Of a DNA stretch of 53,612 bases, positions 23,599 through 34,600 are shown one piece after another. Each line of letters starts with the position of its first letter. Within the stretch, counting starts at the first letter, position 1. The notes below the pieces were generated by a model. It saw only the letters and a program-made list of their open reading frames with translations, was not told the origin of the DNA and made no database searches. Source of the DNA: Reclinomonas americana ATCC 50394 (lineage: Eukaryota > Jakobida > Jakobea > Jakobida); the NCBI GenBank assembly GCA_048213135.1, contig PS015120.1, positions 1-53,612 on the forward strand. Reading direction: 5' to 3'. The position numbers were made by a program, and so were the translations under genes.

Positions 23599-24739
23599 TC
23601 ACTGCTCAGGCATGACAACTTCGAGGGGCAACAATGGCACCGCGAGGTCGGCCACATCGTTCCACGTCTTGCTCATGACGAGGCGGATGCGACTGGCCAC
23701 GTCGAGTCGTCCCCACTCGTCGTTGCCGAGGTTGGTGGCGCGCGTACGCGATCGCAAGGCAGTCAACGGAGGAACTTCGTCATCGTCTGTTGCAGCTGCT
23801 GCTGCGGCGGCCACGGCAGCAGGAGGAAGCTCCATCTCGAAGCGCTCGCGCTTGAGCAGGGTGCCGAATAGCAGGTGCGGCGGCTGCTCGGCCAGCGTGA
23901 CGCCGTGCAGCTCGCGCAAGGCCTTGATCACGCCACCGAGCGACATGCCGTGCAGCTGCCGCTGTGACATGAGAGTGTGCGCCAGCGCATTGACACCGTT
24001 GCGGAAGCAGTCGTGCTCGCGTCGCCAGGCCACCGCCAGGTACGCCTCCTCCTCCGAGTCGACGCCAAAGGCACGCCCGTCGAAATGCGCCCAGCCGACC
24101 TTGCTGTCGTAAAACGCGCGTTCTTCGTCGGTGGTGGGCGCGCCGAGCGCCAGCGCCAGGTGGTGGTTGAAGCGGGCGCTGGCAAAGCCGGCCATCACCG
24201 AGGAGATCTTTTGCGGGCGACCGCGGAACATGTGCGTGTTGGGCGGAGCGGAGGCGCTGGAGGCGGGCACGGGGGGCGCAAAGACGAGCGTGATCTCGTC
24301 GCTCTGTGTGTACACGGTGGTCGGCGAGAACTTGCTCAGCAGGTCGGCGGCCGTGTTGAACATGGTCGTCTGCAGGCGCTTGTCGCACGGCTTGCGGAAG
24401 CCGCGCGTGAAGACACTGAAGCAGTGCCCGTCGAGCCTGCGTTGCATTGCATGTCACTCAACTGTGACATGGCAATCGAGGCAGCGCACGTACCGCACAA
24501 CGTAGGGTCGTGTGGAGTCGAGCGGAGTGCCCTCGCTGCTGGCCTCGAGGGCCTTGATCTGCACGCCACAAATGTGAGTGAGTGGGTGGGAGCAGGGAGA
24601 TGTTTGTCAAGCTCATACATACATGATTGCCAACGGCCTCGGCATCGCGCATCGGCAACAGCGAGGTCACTGCAGAGACGGGACCACTTGCATCGACAGC
24701 ACTACCGCTGCCGCTGGCGACCGACGACCCTTCGCTCAT
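23599..24739 (-). CDS. Thg1-like protein (TLP), 3'-5' tRNA polymerase family
   Basis: Three exons: MSEGSSVASGSGSAVD...VGNH (from ATG 24739); IKALEASSEGTPLDSTRPYV; and a long third exon starting LDGHCFSVFTRGFRKPCDKR. The splice joins VVR to LDG, rebuilding the Thg1 'R-x-D-G' metal-binding start. TQSDEITLVF supplies the second acidic cluster (SDE). The region DCFRNGVNALAHTLMSQRQL then HGMSLGGVIKALRELHGV, plus LLFGTLLKRERFEMEL, follows the TLP pattern (RNA-x-S-x-A...LHGK; G-T-x-x-[KR]-[KR]) rather than the HINNLYNT pattern of true tRNA-His guanylyltransferase. Thg1/TLP enzymes add nucleotides in the 3'-to-5' direction; TLPs repair 5'-truncated tRNAs and edit mitochondrial tRNAs in some protists. 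The stop is at 23599-23601. The C-terminus carries an Ala-rich low-complexity insert. Which subfamily, and whether it is mitochondrial, is inference. Confidence 0.85.
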
Positions 24740-24811
24740 CGAAACAAGAACAAAAGCAAAACAAGACTGCAGCAGGACAGCTGCGGGAAGGGGTGGGAGG
24801 GGTGGGAGTAT

Positions 24812-26066
24812 TCACTTGCTCATATCTTCTCCGCTTTTCCGCCGCCCACAGGCCTCGCACGTCCACTCGCACGGCTCATCGACGCTTGACGGCTCACCAG
24901 CAATGACGTGGCGGGGCACAAAGCGGCCGCAACATCCGTCGACGTGGCACAACTGTGATGCAAGCATCGCGTTCGCACCGCTCACGTCGCGCCCACTCGT
25001 CTCCAACTGGCACCTCGGACACGCGCACTCGAAGAAGAACCACCGGCTCAGCAGCTCGCGTCGCGCAGCGCCAGCATCGTCGTCGGTGCTCGGCGCCAGG
25101 CCGACGTATGATATGCAGGCCTCCTCGCCACGCCTAAGTGGGGCAGTCGCGTAGAATACCAGCTCGGCGTTCCGGTAGTAGTGGCCCACGTTGGGGCAGC
25201 TGTACGTGTTCGTGAGTGTCACAAAACCAAACACCAAGCGACAGCGATGGCTGCTGCAGCAGCACCCACCATGCATGGTTGAAATAGACGGCCTCCGGAA
25301 CCATAGCCGTGGCGTACGACTGCCGCGGCACGCGGTGACCCTCGTGCGTGAACGTGTAGAAGCCAAACGAGTTGCACTCCTCGCGACAGATGAGCTCCAT
25401 GAGCCCCCCCTCGTCCAGCCTGTCGTCGCCCACCAGCGCAACATCGGAAAATCTTCGCAGCACCGGCAACATGACCGTGCTCAGCTCGTGCCGCCGCTCC
25501 CCCGTAAACTTGTCACTATTCGACACCAGCTGCGCCACCGTACGCTCAAACTCATCGCGATCGCCATGCCGACGCGTCAACACTCGCATCAGCAGCCGCG
25601 TAAACTCAGTCTCATCGGCACACAACGTCTGCTCATCCGGCATCGCCTGTAGCCACTGCACAACGAACTCGCATTCCACACCATGAAACGCCTCCCAGTC
25701 AGCCTGTGCACACTCATCGCTGCAGTACACCACGTTGCCGCATGCTGCTCTGGACACAATCACTCGACATTGCCCAACAAGAAATCGAACACACCAGTGA
25801 CAGACCTTGTCGACACGGCACTGGCGATGCACCACCGCCCTGCAAGTGACTCAAGCAGTGCGCACACACACGCGATGCACGCAGACGCGCATCGACCACT
25901 GCTGCGTATGGTCGTGGACAACGCAAAAGCACTTGCCCAGGACACACATCGCTCTACGCGCGCGCACACGAGTCAGCAAGGGAAGTATGACAGCAAACAC
26001 TGCACACACACTCACCGTGGCAACATAGGAGCGACCACGATCAGGCAGCGACTCGATCGCCAACAT
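24812..26066 (-). CDS. SET and MYND domain protein (SMYD-like lysine methyltransferase)
   Basis: ATG 26066 opens a 17-residue exon (MLAIESLPDRGRSYVAT), the start of a split SET domain. Exon 2 continues SDVCPGQVLLRCPRPYAAVV and enters the MYND zinc finger (RVCAHCLSHLQ ... PCRQ), completed in exon 3 by ACGNVVYCSDECAQADWEAF then HGVEC. SET resumes with ICREECNSFGFYTF and YFNHA, joined by splicing to CPNVGHYYRNAELVF, giving the catalytic NHACxPN motif, and RRGEEACISYVG. The post-SET cysteines are ECACPRCQLE, with further Cys pairs (DGCCGRFVP, WTCEACGRRK) near the end. The stop is at 24812-24814. Length is about 350 residues, near the usual 350-490 for the family. SMYD proteins methylate histone and non-histone lysines; the substrate here is unknown. 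The exon 2/3 junction is taken at gagcag|CATGC because only that keeps the frame. Confidence 0.88.
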
Positions 26067-26163
26067 GTTTGTAATCGCGAGCAAGCAGCTCTCTTCGTTC
26101 TTTGATTCTATCACTCACGCGCGAGGCTGTCCTCGGTCGCTCCTCCCACCGGCCCTTGCTGTG
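26067..26163. promoter_or_regulatory. 97-base divergent promoter (SMYD / LRR gene)
   Basis: The two start codons face away from each other with only 97 bases between, so transcription starts must share this interval. No TATA box or E2F-like site was seen. Confidence 0.4.
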
Positions 26164-29100
26164 ATGCGGGCCTCACCATCGGAGGACGAGGGAGGAGGAG
26201 GAGGAGGAGGAAACGAGTCTCCTCCTCCATTAGTCGCGCCTCCTTCTCTTGTGGATCTTCATCATCAACGTGACGAGGAAGCACCACTCATTGTCGACGG
26301 TGTGCCTGTGAGCAGCGCAGTGGAGTTGGAAAGCGTTGCGTGTGATGAGCCAGGCGAGAGAGACAGAGAGAGTAAAGAGCGATGTCGTCGTGTCTGAAAT
26401 ACTCTCTGTTCGTGTAGCTGGTCGGTGAGGAGCTGGAGAATGAGATTCTTGGCATGTGCGTTGCTGTGCCGGGTCGCCCGGGCGTGTACGCGTTCAGTCT
26501 GGCGGGTACGCACGTTGGGGGATCGCCTACACAGTATACTGTATGTCTCCTCTGTGCTGATCGTCATTGGCAGATTCTGGTGCTGGCGACGATGAGTTCG
26601 CGTTTGTGATGCAGGTGCTGATCAAGCATCGTGTGGCGTTGCAGGAGTTTGCCATGCCTCGTTGCGTTGTTTTCACAGTGAGTCAGTTCACGCGCAGCGT
26701 TGATTGTTGACGGTTTTTTGAACACAGGCAACGCGCTGACCGATGTCTGTGTTGAGATGCTGGCGGAGGCCGTGAATGGTGGCGGGATATGTGTGGAGTA
26801 TGTGAATTTGGCGAGTTGAGTGGTGGCGATGGTCCGTGCTGCGCGCTGGCCTGCTGCTTCCTTAATTGTTCGAGTGCAGACAATCGGATTACGGATGGTG
26901 GGTTCGAGAAGCTGTTGGAGATCTGCAAGCAGCATGGGTTCCCGCAGATGCTTGACATGGGTGGTGAGTTGTCCATGATGAGTAGGGGGAGACGGATCGT
27001 GACTGAGAACGTGAATCGTGCGACGCATTAGGCAATAGTATTTCCGATCGGTCGACGCTCTCGCTCAGTCGCGCGCTGCCCAACACCAAGCTGCAGTACC
27101 TGTGTCTGGCTGGTTTGGCGCACCCGTCCGTGTTTCCATTCGTGATTGCCGATGCTTATCGCAGTGTACGCGTGCGCAGGATGTGCCTTTGGCGAAGTCG
27201 GCGCTGCGCTTCTCGGTGATGCGCTGTCGGGCTCCAGCACGCTGACGGAGCTGGACATGACTGGTGGGTGGGGGAAGGGGGAAGGGGGCGAAGGGGGGAA
27301 GGGGGGAGGGGGGAGGGAAGGACAAGAAAGCGTCGAAATGAGGCAAGAAGGGGAACGCACATACAACGGAAGAGAAAGGGAAAGGGAGAGAGGAAGACAG
27401 AGGACAGGAGAAGGAGGAACAAGTGCCAGAGAGAACGGAGGGGGGTTAGAATGCAATGACACGAAAAGCGACAGAGAGAGAGAGAGAGAAAGTCAGTACC
27501 AGAGAGAACAAGCAAGCTTCGTGTAAAGAAGGAGAGATAAGGAGAAGGGCATGTGGCAAAGAGAACGAGTAAGTGCCGAGACAGCAAAGAAGCGTTGAAG
27601 GGAAGCAAAAAGGAAGGTACAACAACGAGAGTAGAGAGGGGGCGGAGACAATCAAGGACTACTGTGGAGAGAGTTCAAGAGAGAGTGGAATGGAGGGATA
27701 GAGGAATACGTGATCGAGAGGCAAGCAAGCGTCGAAAGGAGGCAAGAAGGGGACGACACAACAACGAGAGGGAGAGGGAGGAGACAGTGACAGAGTGACA
27801 AGCGTTGTGAGACAGTGACAGAGTGACAAGCGTCGGAGGAGGTAACAGCGAGAAAACTGCAACAGAGAGAGAGAGAGAGAGAGGAAGACAGTGACAGAGG
27901 CAAGCAAGCGTCGGGGAAGGCAGGAATGCAAGGCGCAACAGCGCGCGCGAGAGAGAGGCAGAGGGAGTGACTGGGAAACGAGTAAGCGACACAAGATCAG
28001 GAAGGCACAACAGCGACACAGAGAGAGAGGAAGATGTAGGTGACAGTGACAGGTAGACAAGCAAGCGACGCAAGAAGAAGGAAACACAACAGCGAGAGAA
28101 CAGAATAGGGCTTAGGACACTGGTGCATCCTCTCAACACAAGTACCCCTTTGCCACGAAAAGGTCGTAGCGTTGGTATTACTCTGTCCTCACGCCACACG
28201 TGATTGATGTGACACAGGTGCTCTTCGTGATGGAGCCACTGCGGCCGTGCTGCTGCGTTCGCTGTCCACCAACACCTCACTCACATCCCTCCATTTGTCT
28301 GGTTTGTTCGTCACGCACACGCACGCTCGCTGTCCGTGTCTCACGCTTTTGGTGTCTGATCTCTGCCCGTAGATAACCCACTTGGTGTGAGTGGTTCGGA
28401 TGCGCTGGCTGCCCTGCTCGACAACACGGCGACTCTAGGGTGGCTAGACATTCAATGTTGCGTTCTGCTTGTTTTGTCGCCAACGCTGCCGTGGCACACA
28501 CGATGCTAATGGCTTCGACGCGCTTCTATCACCAGCTTGCAGCATTCCGATCGCGCGTGCGCCGCACGTGGCCCGCTCCCTGCTGGACAACAAGACGCTA
28601 ATGCACGTCAACTACGACTCGAACACCGCTCTGACGGTGTCACTCTCGAAAGACAAGTTTGCCAAGCACTTGCGACGCAACATTCGACGCCGTCGGCAAG
28701 GTCAGTGGCCTTCATTCTGTTGTACGTTCCCGTCCCCCTATTTCTCACGCCTTCACTGCCGCTGCAGAGTTGGCACGCGCCGCCGGTGGTTCTGTGGAGA
28801 ACGCCATGGTGTCGGATCGCAGTGGTGGCTCGGGCACCGGCTCCGCCGAACTGGCCTCCCTCGTTCTTCCACCTTGGTCACAAGAGGGACTGGAGAGCGG
28901 TGGTGGCACCGGCGCCGATACGGAAACACTCACTCTCATGTCGCAAAACGAGGCACCGTCTCTGATCGGCAGCTGCTCGTCCATTCCGAGTCCTCTCGAG
29001 CTTACACCGCGTGACGCGATTGACTCCGTGCCGTCGCCGTGGGATGTGATCGACGAACCCGTGGTTGACGAACCGAGTTTGCCACCCACTGCAATGTCTG

Positions 29101-30588
29101 TGGGGGCATCGCCACGTGACCACGACGATGTTGGTGCAGTCGAACCCGTAATTGGAGATGGTACGTGCACAATGGTCGTCGAAGTTCCTCAGATGCATAC
29201 ATCTGACGAGGTTGCGTCCGTGTGCAGAAGATGTGCGTCCACTGCTCAGACCACTGTCACCGACGACGGATGACAACGTGCCATGCAATGCCACTGCTGC
29301 TTCGCTGCCGGTCAGTCCACGCTGGATGTCAGCTGTTGATGGTTCGGTAACCCATGCTACCCGACGTGACACCATGCCTCGTGTCACTCATTCGCGACTT
29401 GCAGAGCCCGAGGGCATGGAGATCGTTGAAGTGCATCTGCGGCCGTGGTCGGAACCAAGTGACGCAGGCGGCTTCGACCATCCCACAGTGGCACCATCGG
29501 CGCACTCGCATTCTCCTCGGTCGGATATGTTCACTGAGCACGATGATCCCGCTCCCATTGATATCGCTCTGCAACTGCATCACGTGGACGACAAGGCTGC
29601 TGAGGAGGTGCACCAGGTCGCGGCAGTTGTTGATGAGCCACAAGGTGCGCCGCCATTGGAGACAGTCGCCGCAGTGCTTCCCGTGGAAGAGGTGGACGAG
29701 TACGCCGCGGATGCGGACTTTGTGAAAGAGGAGGAGGAGGAGGGCGAGGGCGAGGGTGAGGTGGAGATCGATGAGTACGCCGATGATGACTGGTGCGATG
29801 AGGATGAAATGGTGTTGCCGGCTGCCGACGGTGTGTGCTCTGTTGCATGTCGTTGCGTGTGTCATCTGTTTGTCTAACCCGGTGGTCTGATGGACACGCA
29901 GCGGTCGCACTCTCCCTCGATAATGGACCCGAGCCGCAGCCACTCGCATCGCCGCTTCCGGCCAACGGCTCGAAGCAGGTCCACAGAAGGCGCGCAGTCA
30001 TGGACGCGGCGCCGGCGAGTCCGCGGGGCGTCGAAGTGCAGCCACCGTCGCTGCCTCTGCCGCCGTCTTTAGTATTCACCACAGGTATGTATGTGTGTTT
30101 GTAAGAGAGAGAGAGAGAGAGGGAGAAGGGGAATAGGACCAGGAAGAGACAAGATGAATCGAGAGTGCGTTGGTCACTCTATGCTCACCCCTTCAAACGC
30201 AACCAGCGACTGCTGCCGCTCCTGCTCCCGGCACGACTGGCGCCACCGTTCCTGGTCAGTTGATTATGTGGTCTTTGTGGCCGGCAGCAGTCACCCTTGC
30301 TCACTCCATGACTCTTCTAGTTGTGCTGAGCAACCGAGGGCACGTGGCGTCCTCATTTGTCGATGCTGTCCGCGGCTCCGCTTCCTTGATTGATCCCGCA
30401 ATCGCCAGTGGCGACAGTGGCCCAACTGTCTTTGTGCCGGCCTCAGGAGTCAGACCACTACTTGTACCCCCCCTCGACCTGGAGCAGCCCGTTGCAGTCG
30501 ATGTGCATCGCGACCTCGCGACTCCGGCTGTGTCGCGAAAGCGCGCACCTCGCCCGCTATCGCCTCCACGCTCGCCGCGACTCGCATT
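26164..30588 (+). CDS. Leucine-rich-repeat (ribonuclease-inhibitor type) protein with acidic C-terminal region (3' partial)
   Basis: The first ATG is at 26164 (MRASPSEDEGGGGGGGNESP). The N-terminal region is acidic and Gly-rich, then LVGEELENEILGMCVAVPGR. LRR units of the RI type follow, each on its own short exon: GNALTDVCVEMLAEAVNGGG; DNRITDGGFEKLLEICKQHG; RALPNTKLQYLCLAG; GEVGAALLGDALSGSSTLTE; RDGATAAVLLRSLSTNTSLT; NPLGVSGSDALAALLDNTAT. The last repeats end near 28690 (RSLLDNKTLMHVNYD ... KHLRRNIRRRRQ). From 28768 the protein is long, Ser/Pro/Asp/Glu-rich and apparently disordered (VDEYAADADF, EIDEYADDDW). It runs into the gap at 30589. LRR proteins of this type are usually binding scaffolds; no nucleotide-binding or kinase domain is visible. 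Exon borders in the C-terminal part are approximate. Confidence 0.75.
27264..28217 (+). repeat. 954-base purine-rich intron with degenerate GA repeats
   Basis: This intron splits an LRR codon (LDMTG|ALRDG). The donor follows GACATGACTG and the acceptor is acacag at 28212-28217. The sense strand is almost all A and G, beginning with a run of GGGGGAA-type units. It continues with degenerate repeats of gacagtgacagag, gaggcaagcaagcgtcg and (ga)n; the gacagtgacagag unit occurs at least four times between 27780 and 28060. Most introns in the window are under 110 bases, so this one is an outlier. Confidence 0.8.
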
Positions 30589-31073
30589 NNNNNNNNNNNN
30601 NNNNNNNNNNNNNNNNNNNNNNNNNNNNNNNNNNNNNNNNNNNNNNNNNNNNNNNNNNNNNNNNNNNNNNNNNNNNNNNNNNNNNNNNNNNNNNNNNNNN
30701 NNNNNNNNNNNNNNNNNNNNNNNNNNNNNNNNNNNNNNNNNNNNNNNNNNNNNNNNNNNNNNNNNNNNNNNNNNNNNNNNNNNNNNNNNNNNNNNNNNNN
30801 NNNNNNNNNNNNNNNNNNNNNNNNNNNNNNNNNNNNNNNNNNNNNNNNNNNNNNNNNNNNNNNNNNNNNNNNNNNNNNNNNNNNNNNNNNNNNNNNNNNN
30901 NNNNNNNNNNNNNNNNNNNNNNNNNNNNNNNNNNNNNNNNNNNNNNNNNNNNNNNNNNNNNNNNNNNNNNNNNNNNNNNNNNNNNNNNNNNNNNNNNNNN
31001 NNNNNNNNNNNNNNNNNNNNNNNNNNNNNNNNNNNNNNNNNNNNNNNNNNNNNNNNNNNNNNNNNNNNNNNNN
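30589..31073. other. Assembly gap (N)
   Basis: 485 Ns; cuts off the 3' end of the LRR gene. Confidence 0.99.
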
Positions 31074-31673
31074 TGCATGCATATGTGTTGCGGTACGCAT
31101 GCCCAAAATGCCAAATTGGCAATCACGACCCCGCAGCGTGGGAATCTTCACAGTCGACTGACCCTGGGGGAAGCGATGCGTGCTGCAGGCGGCGTTGGTT
31201 CTCACGTGCAGTGCACATGTGCGCACTTGTGCTTTTTAATTCTTGCGTATGCTCGACAAACATGGTGGCTGTCGCTTGTGCGCGCAGGTAGTTGCGCTGC
31301 GCCTGGACACACTTGCGTGTCCGTACAGCATGCAGCCACGCCGCAGGCGGTACACAGCACATCATGTACTGCGCCGATGGGAAAGGAGCACTGAATTACA
31401 ATGCCAATGCGTTAATCGAACTCCAACCACGGATCCGACTCTCCCCCCACCACGGCCCCTCCTCTGCAATCGTGCGCCAGCGGTGCACTCGCGCGCGCGC
31501 GCGCTGAGCACACCTACACAGTGCGTTGATTACCTCCATTTTTCATTCAAGCACCTCCCGGCACCGCGCGCAACAAAAATCGAGATCATATGATATCGCC
31601 GAGATTGCAGCTGCGGTCACGCTGCGCGCAGAGAAGAGCGGGGAGCACACGTAAGAGGCAGGGTGAAACACAC
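31074..31673. other. No recognisable gene
   Basis: About 600 bases after the gap without a confident exon. The 31586-31620 end may carry the last minus-strand exon of the kinase gene: acceptor ctgcgcgcag followed by a short reading RDRSCNLGDII and a stop at 31586-31588. A (GC)n run occurs near 31490-31502. Confidence 0.4.
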
Positions 31674-34600
31674 TCACACGAGCACAGCAAACAAACGACC
31701 ACAAACCCTCTCCAGATCGCGTATTACTCGCTCCAGGAAGACAATGATATCGGCAAACGAGGGTCTCAGGTCCGGATCGCGTTGCAGGCACTCGACAAGC
31801 AGTTGTCGTATGCCCGGGTGGTGGAACACCGCAACATCGTACGCCGGTATCTGTACGACTACGTGAGGCACTCTGTGTGGACGCACGTGTGCGACAGTGA
31901 CGAGCGACCACCACACCTCCAACTGCAAGTCATCACCGCGCTCCGCCATCTCCATCACTAATGCCACAGGATCGCGGCCATCGAATGGTCGTTTGTGGGT
32001 CACCAGCTCCCACACCACTGCGCGATGGTAAGCAAAGGGGTCGTGGAACATGTTGTACCCCAAAAAAAGGCGACAACTAGCAACAAATGAAATCGACGAA
32101 GACTGCCAGAGAACGCGACCTCTGACTCTCTCTCTCTCTCCTTCCCATTTTCAACCACTCACCAACACCATAGCTGTAGACNNNNNNNNNNNNNNNNNNN
32201 NNNNNNNNNNNNNNNNNNNNNNNNNNNNNNNNNNNNNNNNNNNNNNNNNNNNNNNNNNNNNNNNNNNNNNNNNNNNNNNNNNNNNNNNNNNNNNNNNNNN
32301 NNNNNNNNNNNNNNNNNNNNNNNACGCCTTGCCCTCAGTCTCTTTCTCACTCACTCTCTCTCTCTCTCTCTTCCTGTCATTCCTGTCGTTCCTTCTTCCC
32401 CTCTCTCACGCAACTCCCTTTCCCTTTCGCCCTCCCTCTTCCTTCCCACTCACTTTCCCCTTTCCCCACTCCCTCTCCTCCTCCTCACCAGCACATTCGC
32501 ACTCTTCAAATCCCGATGCAAGATCGGCGGCACATGCGAATGCAAGTAGTGCAACGCGCGTGCCGACTGCAACGCGATCTTGAAGAAGGCACGGCGGTCA
32601 ATCAGATGCGCATTGCTGTCGTCCGGGTCCAACAGCTCAAACAGACTCCCGCTTTTTCGTGCAAACAAACCAAGTGAGTGAGTGGAAATACTGCCGGCTC
32701 ACTGTGTGCGACTGACTGACCGACTGAGGAACTCGGTGATGATGGCCGGGTATCGCGAGTCCTCGCAAATGCCGAGAATCATGAGAATGTTGGGGTGTCG
32801 CAGCGAGCTGTATGTGGAAGACGCGGAAACAACATGAGTGCATATTCCTTCTGAAACGAGGCCGGCCGGGCACGCAACGCCATTATCTTCATCTCGCCCA
32901 CAAACTCCCGCAGCGCTCTCTCACGCTCTGCAGCCTGCACTGGCAGGTAGATCTTCTTGACAGCCACTGCGCGCGGAGCGGAGTGAGTGTGGCCGCCAAA
33001 AACAAATCATCGCAGCAGATTCGTCTCTCGGTATTACCTTCCAGCCCGTTCCACCGTGCCAGATACACATCACCGTAGGAGCCAGTGCCGATCTGGCGGT
33101 CGATCTCCAGCTGCCGCATGGGAATGGAGCGCACGGCAAAGGGCGCCACTCGATTGCCGGGCGAGCGATTCAGCAACGCGCTGTATCTACACGCGCGCAC
33201 GAGACGGACGGAGGACGGCGGTCAAACAACAATCTCGTTTCCCGTCAGAGAGAGACAGGCAGCGCAACTTTTCATCTTGCGGGTCCATATAGTCGTCGGC
33301 CCACGATCTGACCTGCGGCGAGGCTGGGACTGCGGCGGCGGCGCCGGCGGCGGCAGAGGCGGACACGTCGACCGCCATCTCCCGTTGCTTGGCGGCTTTG
33401 CGGGCCGCCACCCGCTCGCCCAGCGCGGCGGCCGCCGCCAGTTGTGGGTGGCGAGGTGACATGGGCTCCGCGCTGCTGCTGTCCATCAGCACGGCCGCCG
33501 CTCGAGGCTGCATGTGCGCGTCAGAAGGAAGCGTGAAGACAAAAAGAGAAGTTAAGTGGCTGGCACTCACCGACATGGGCGAGCCAGGCACCGAGAGGAA
33601 CGACACGTTGGTCGGCGTCGTCGACAGCACATCCTCGGCGCCACCACCATCGCCAGTCACCGATGCGACCATGCCAGTCGTGCCCATGGCCCCGAATGTG
33701 CTCTGGCGAAAACACCACCAGTCAGGCACACTTGTACAAAGGAGAGACAGTGAGTGGGAGATGAAGACGCAACTCCACTCGAGTGGCCACTGAGCAGCGG
33801 CTGCTTTTCGCTCAGCAGCCGAGTGCCGTCGGTGGCAGTGCTGGTCGCCGAGCTGCCGGCCATCGCTGCCGCATCGCCGTCGCTGGCAGCGTCTCGGTAC
33901 AGACTCTTGCTCTCGTGCAGATCCTCAATGGCACCGACGTCGGCCAGGAACACAAAGTACGTGATGAACGGGAAGAGCAGGTAGTGAATCGGCAGAGCGA
34001 CCATCCACAGACTGCACACAGCACGTGCGATGAGCTGGATGCAACACACGTACGCGGTCAACATAAGAGCGCAGGCGCACCAGAATCCCCAGTCCGCCTC
34101 ATACATCGTGGTCAGGTCGCCGGCAGTGAAGAACAGGTACACCGTGGCCGTCCAGAACGACGCAATTACATACATCACCGAAATCAGTGGCTTGTCGTCT
34201 GGCACCTTTGGTACGGCTCTCCGGTGCGCCACCGGGACGACGTGCACCGAGCGGCCCTCGCCGACACCGGCCACCACCGGGTCGTCGAACGGCTCCTGCA
34301 GCATCGTCACCGACGGCGGGAGACTTTCGTCCGCATTCACCGACCGGTACACCGCCGCGGCAACTACGTCCACACACAGAGACACACGGACGGTGGTCGG
34401 CAAACCCAGAACAGCAAAGAATATACGAAAAGGCAAAAGATAGCATGTGCGGAACTTGATGAGGAGGAGTGCGTACTGGACGGAAGCGATGCGAAGCGCA
34501 ACATACCCGCGCGCTGTCGCTTTCGCAGCACAAGCAGCACCAGACCGTTGACGTAGTGCGCCACACAGATGAAACCATCAAACAGGATCCACCACGACAC

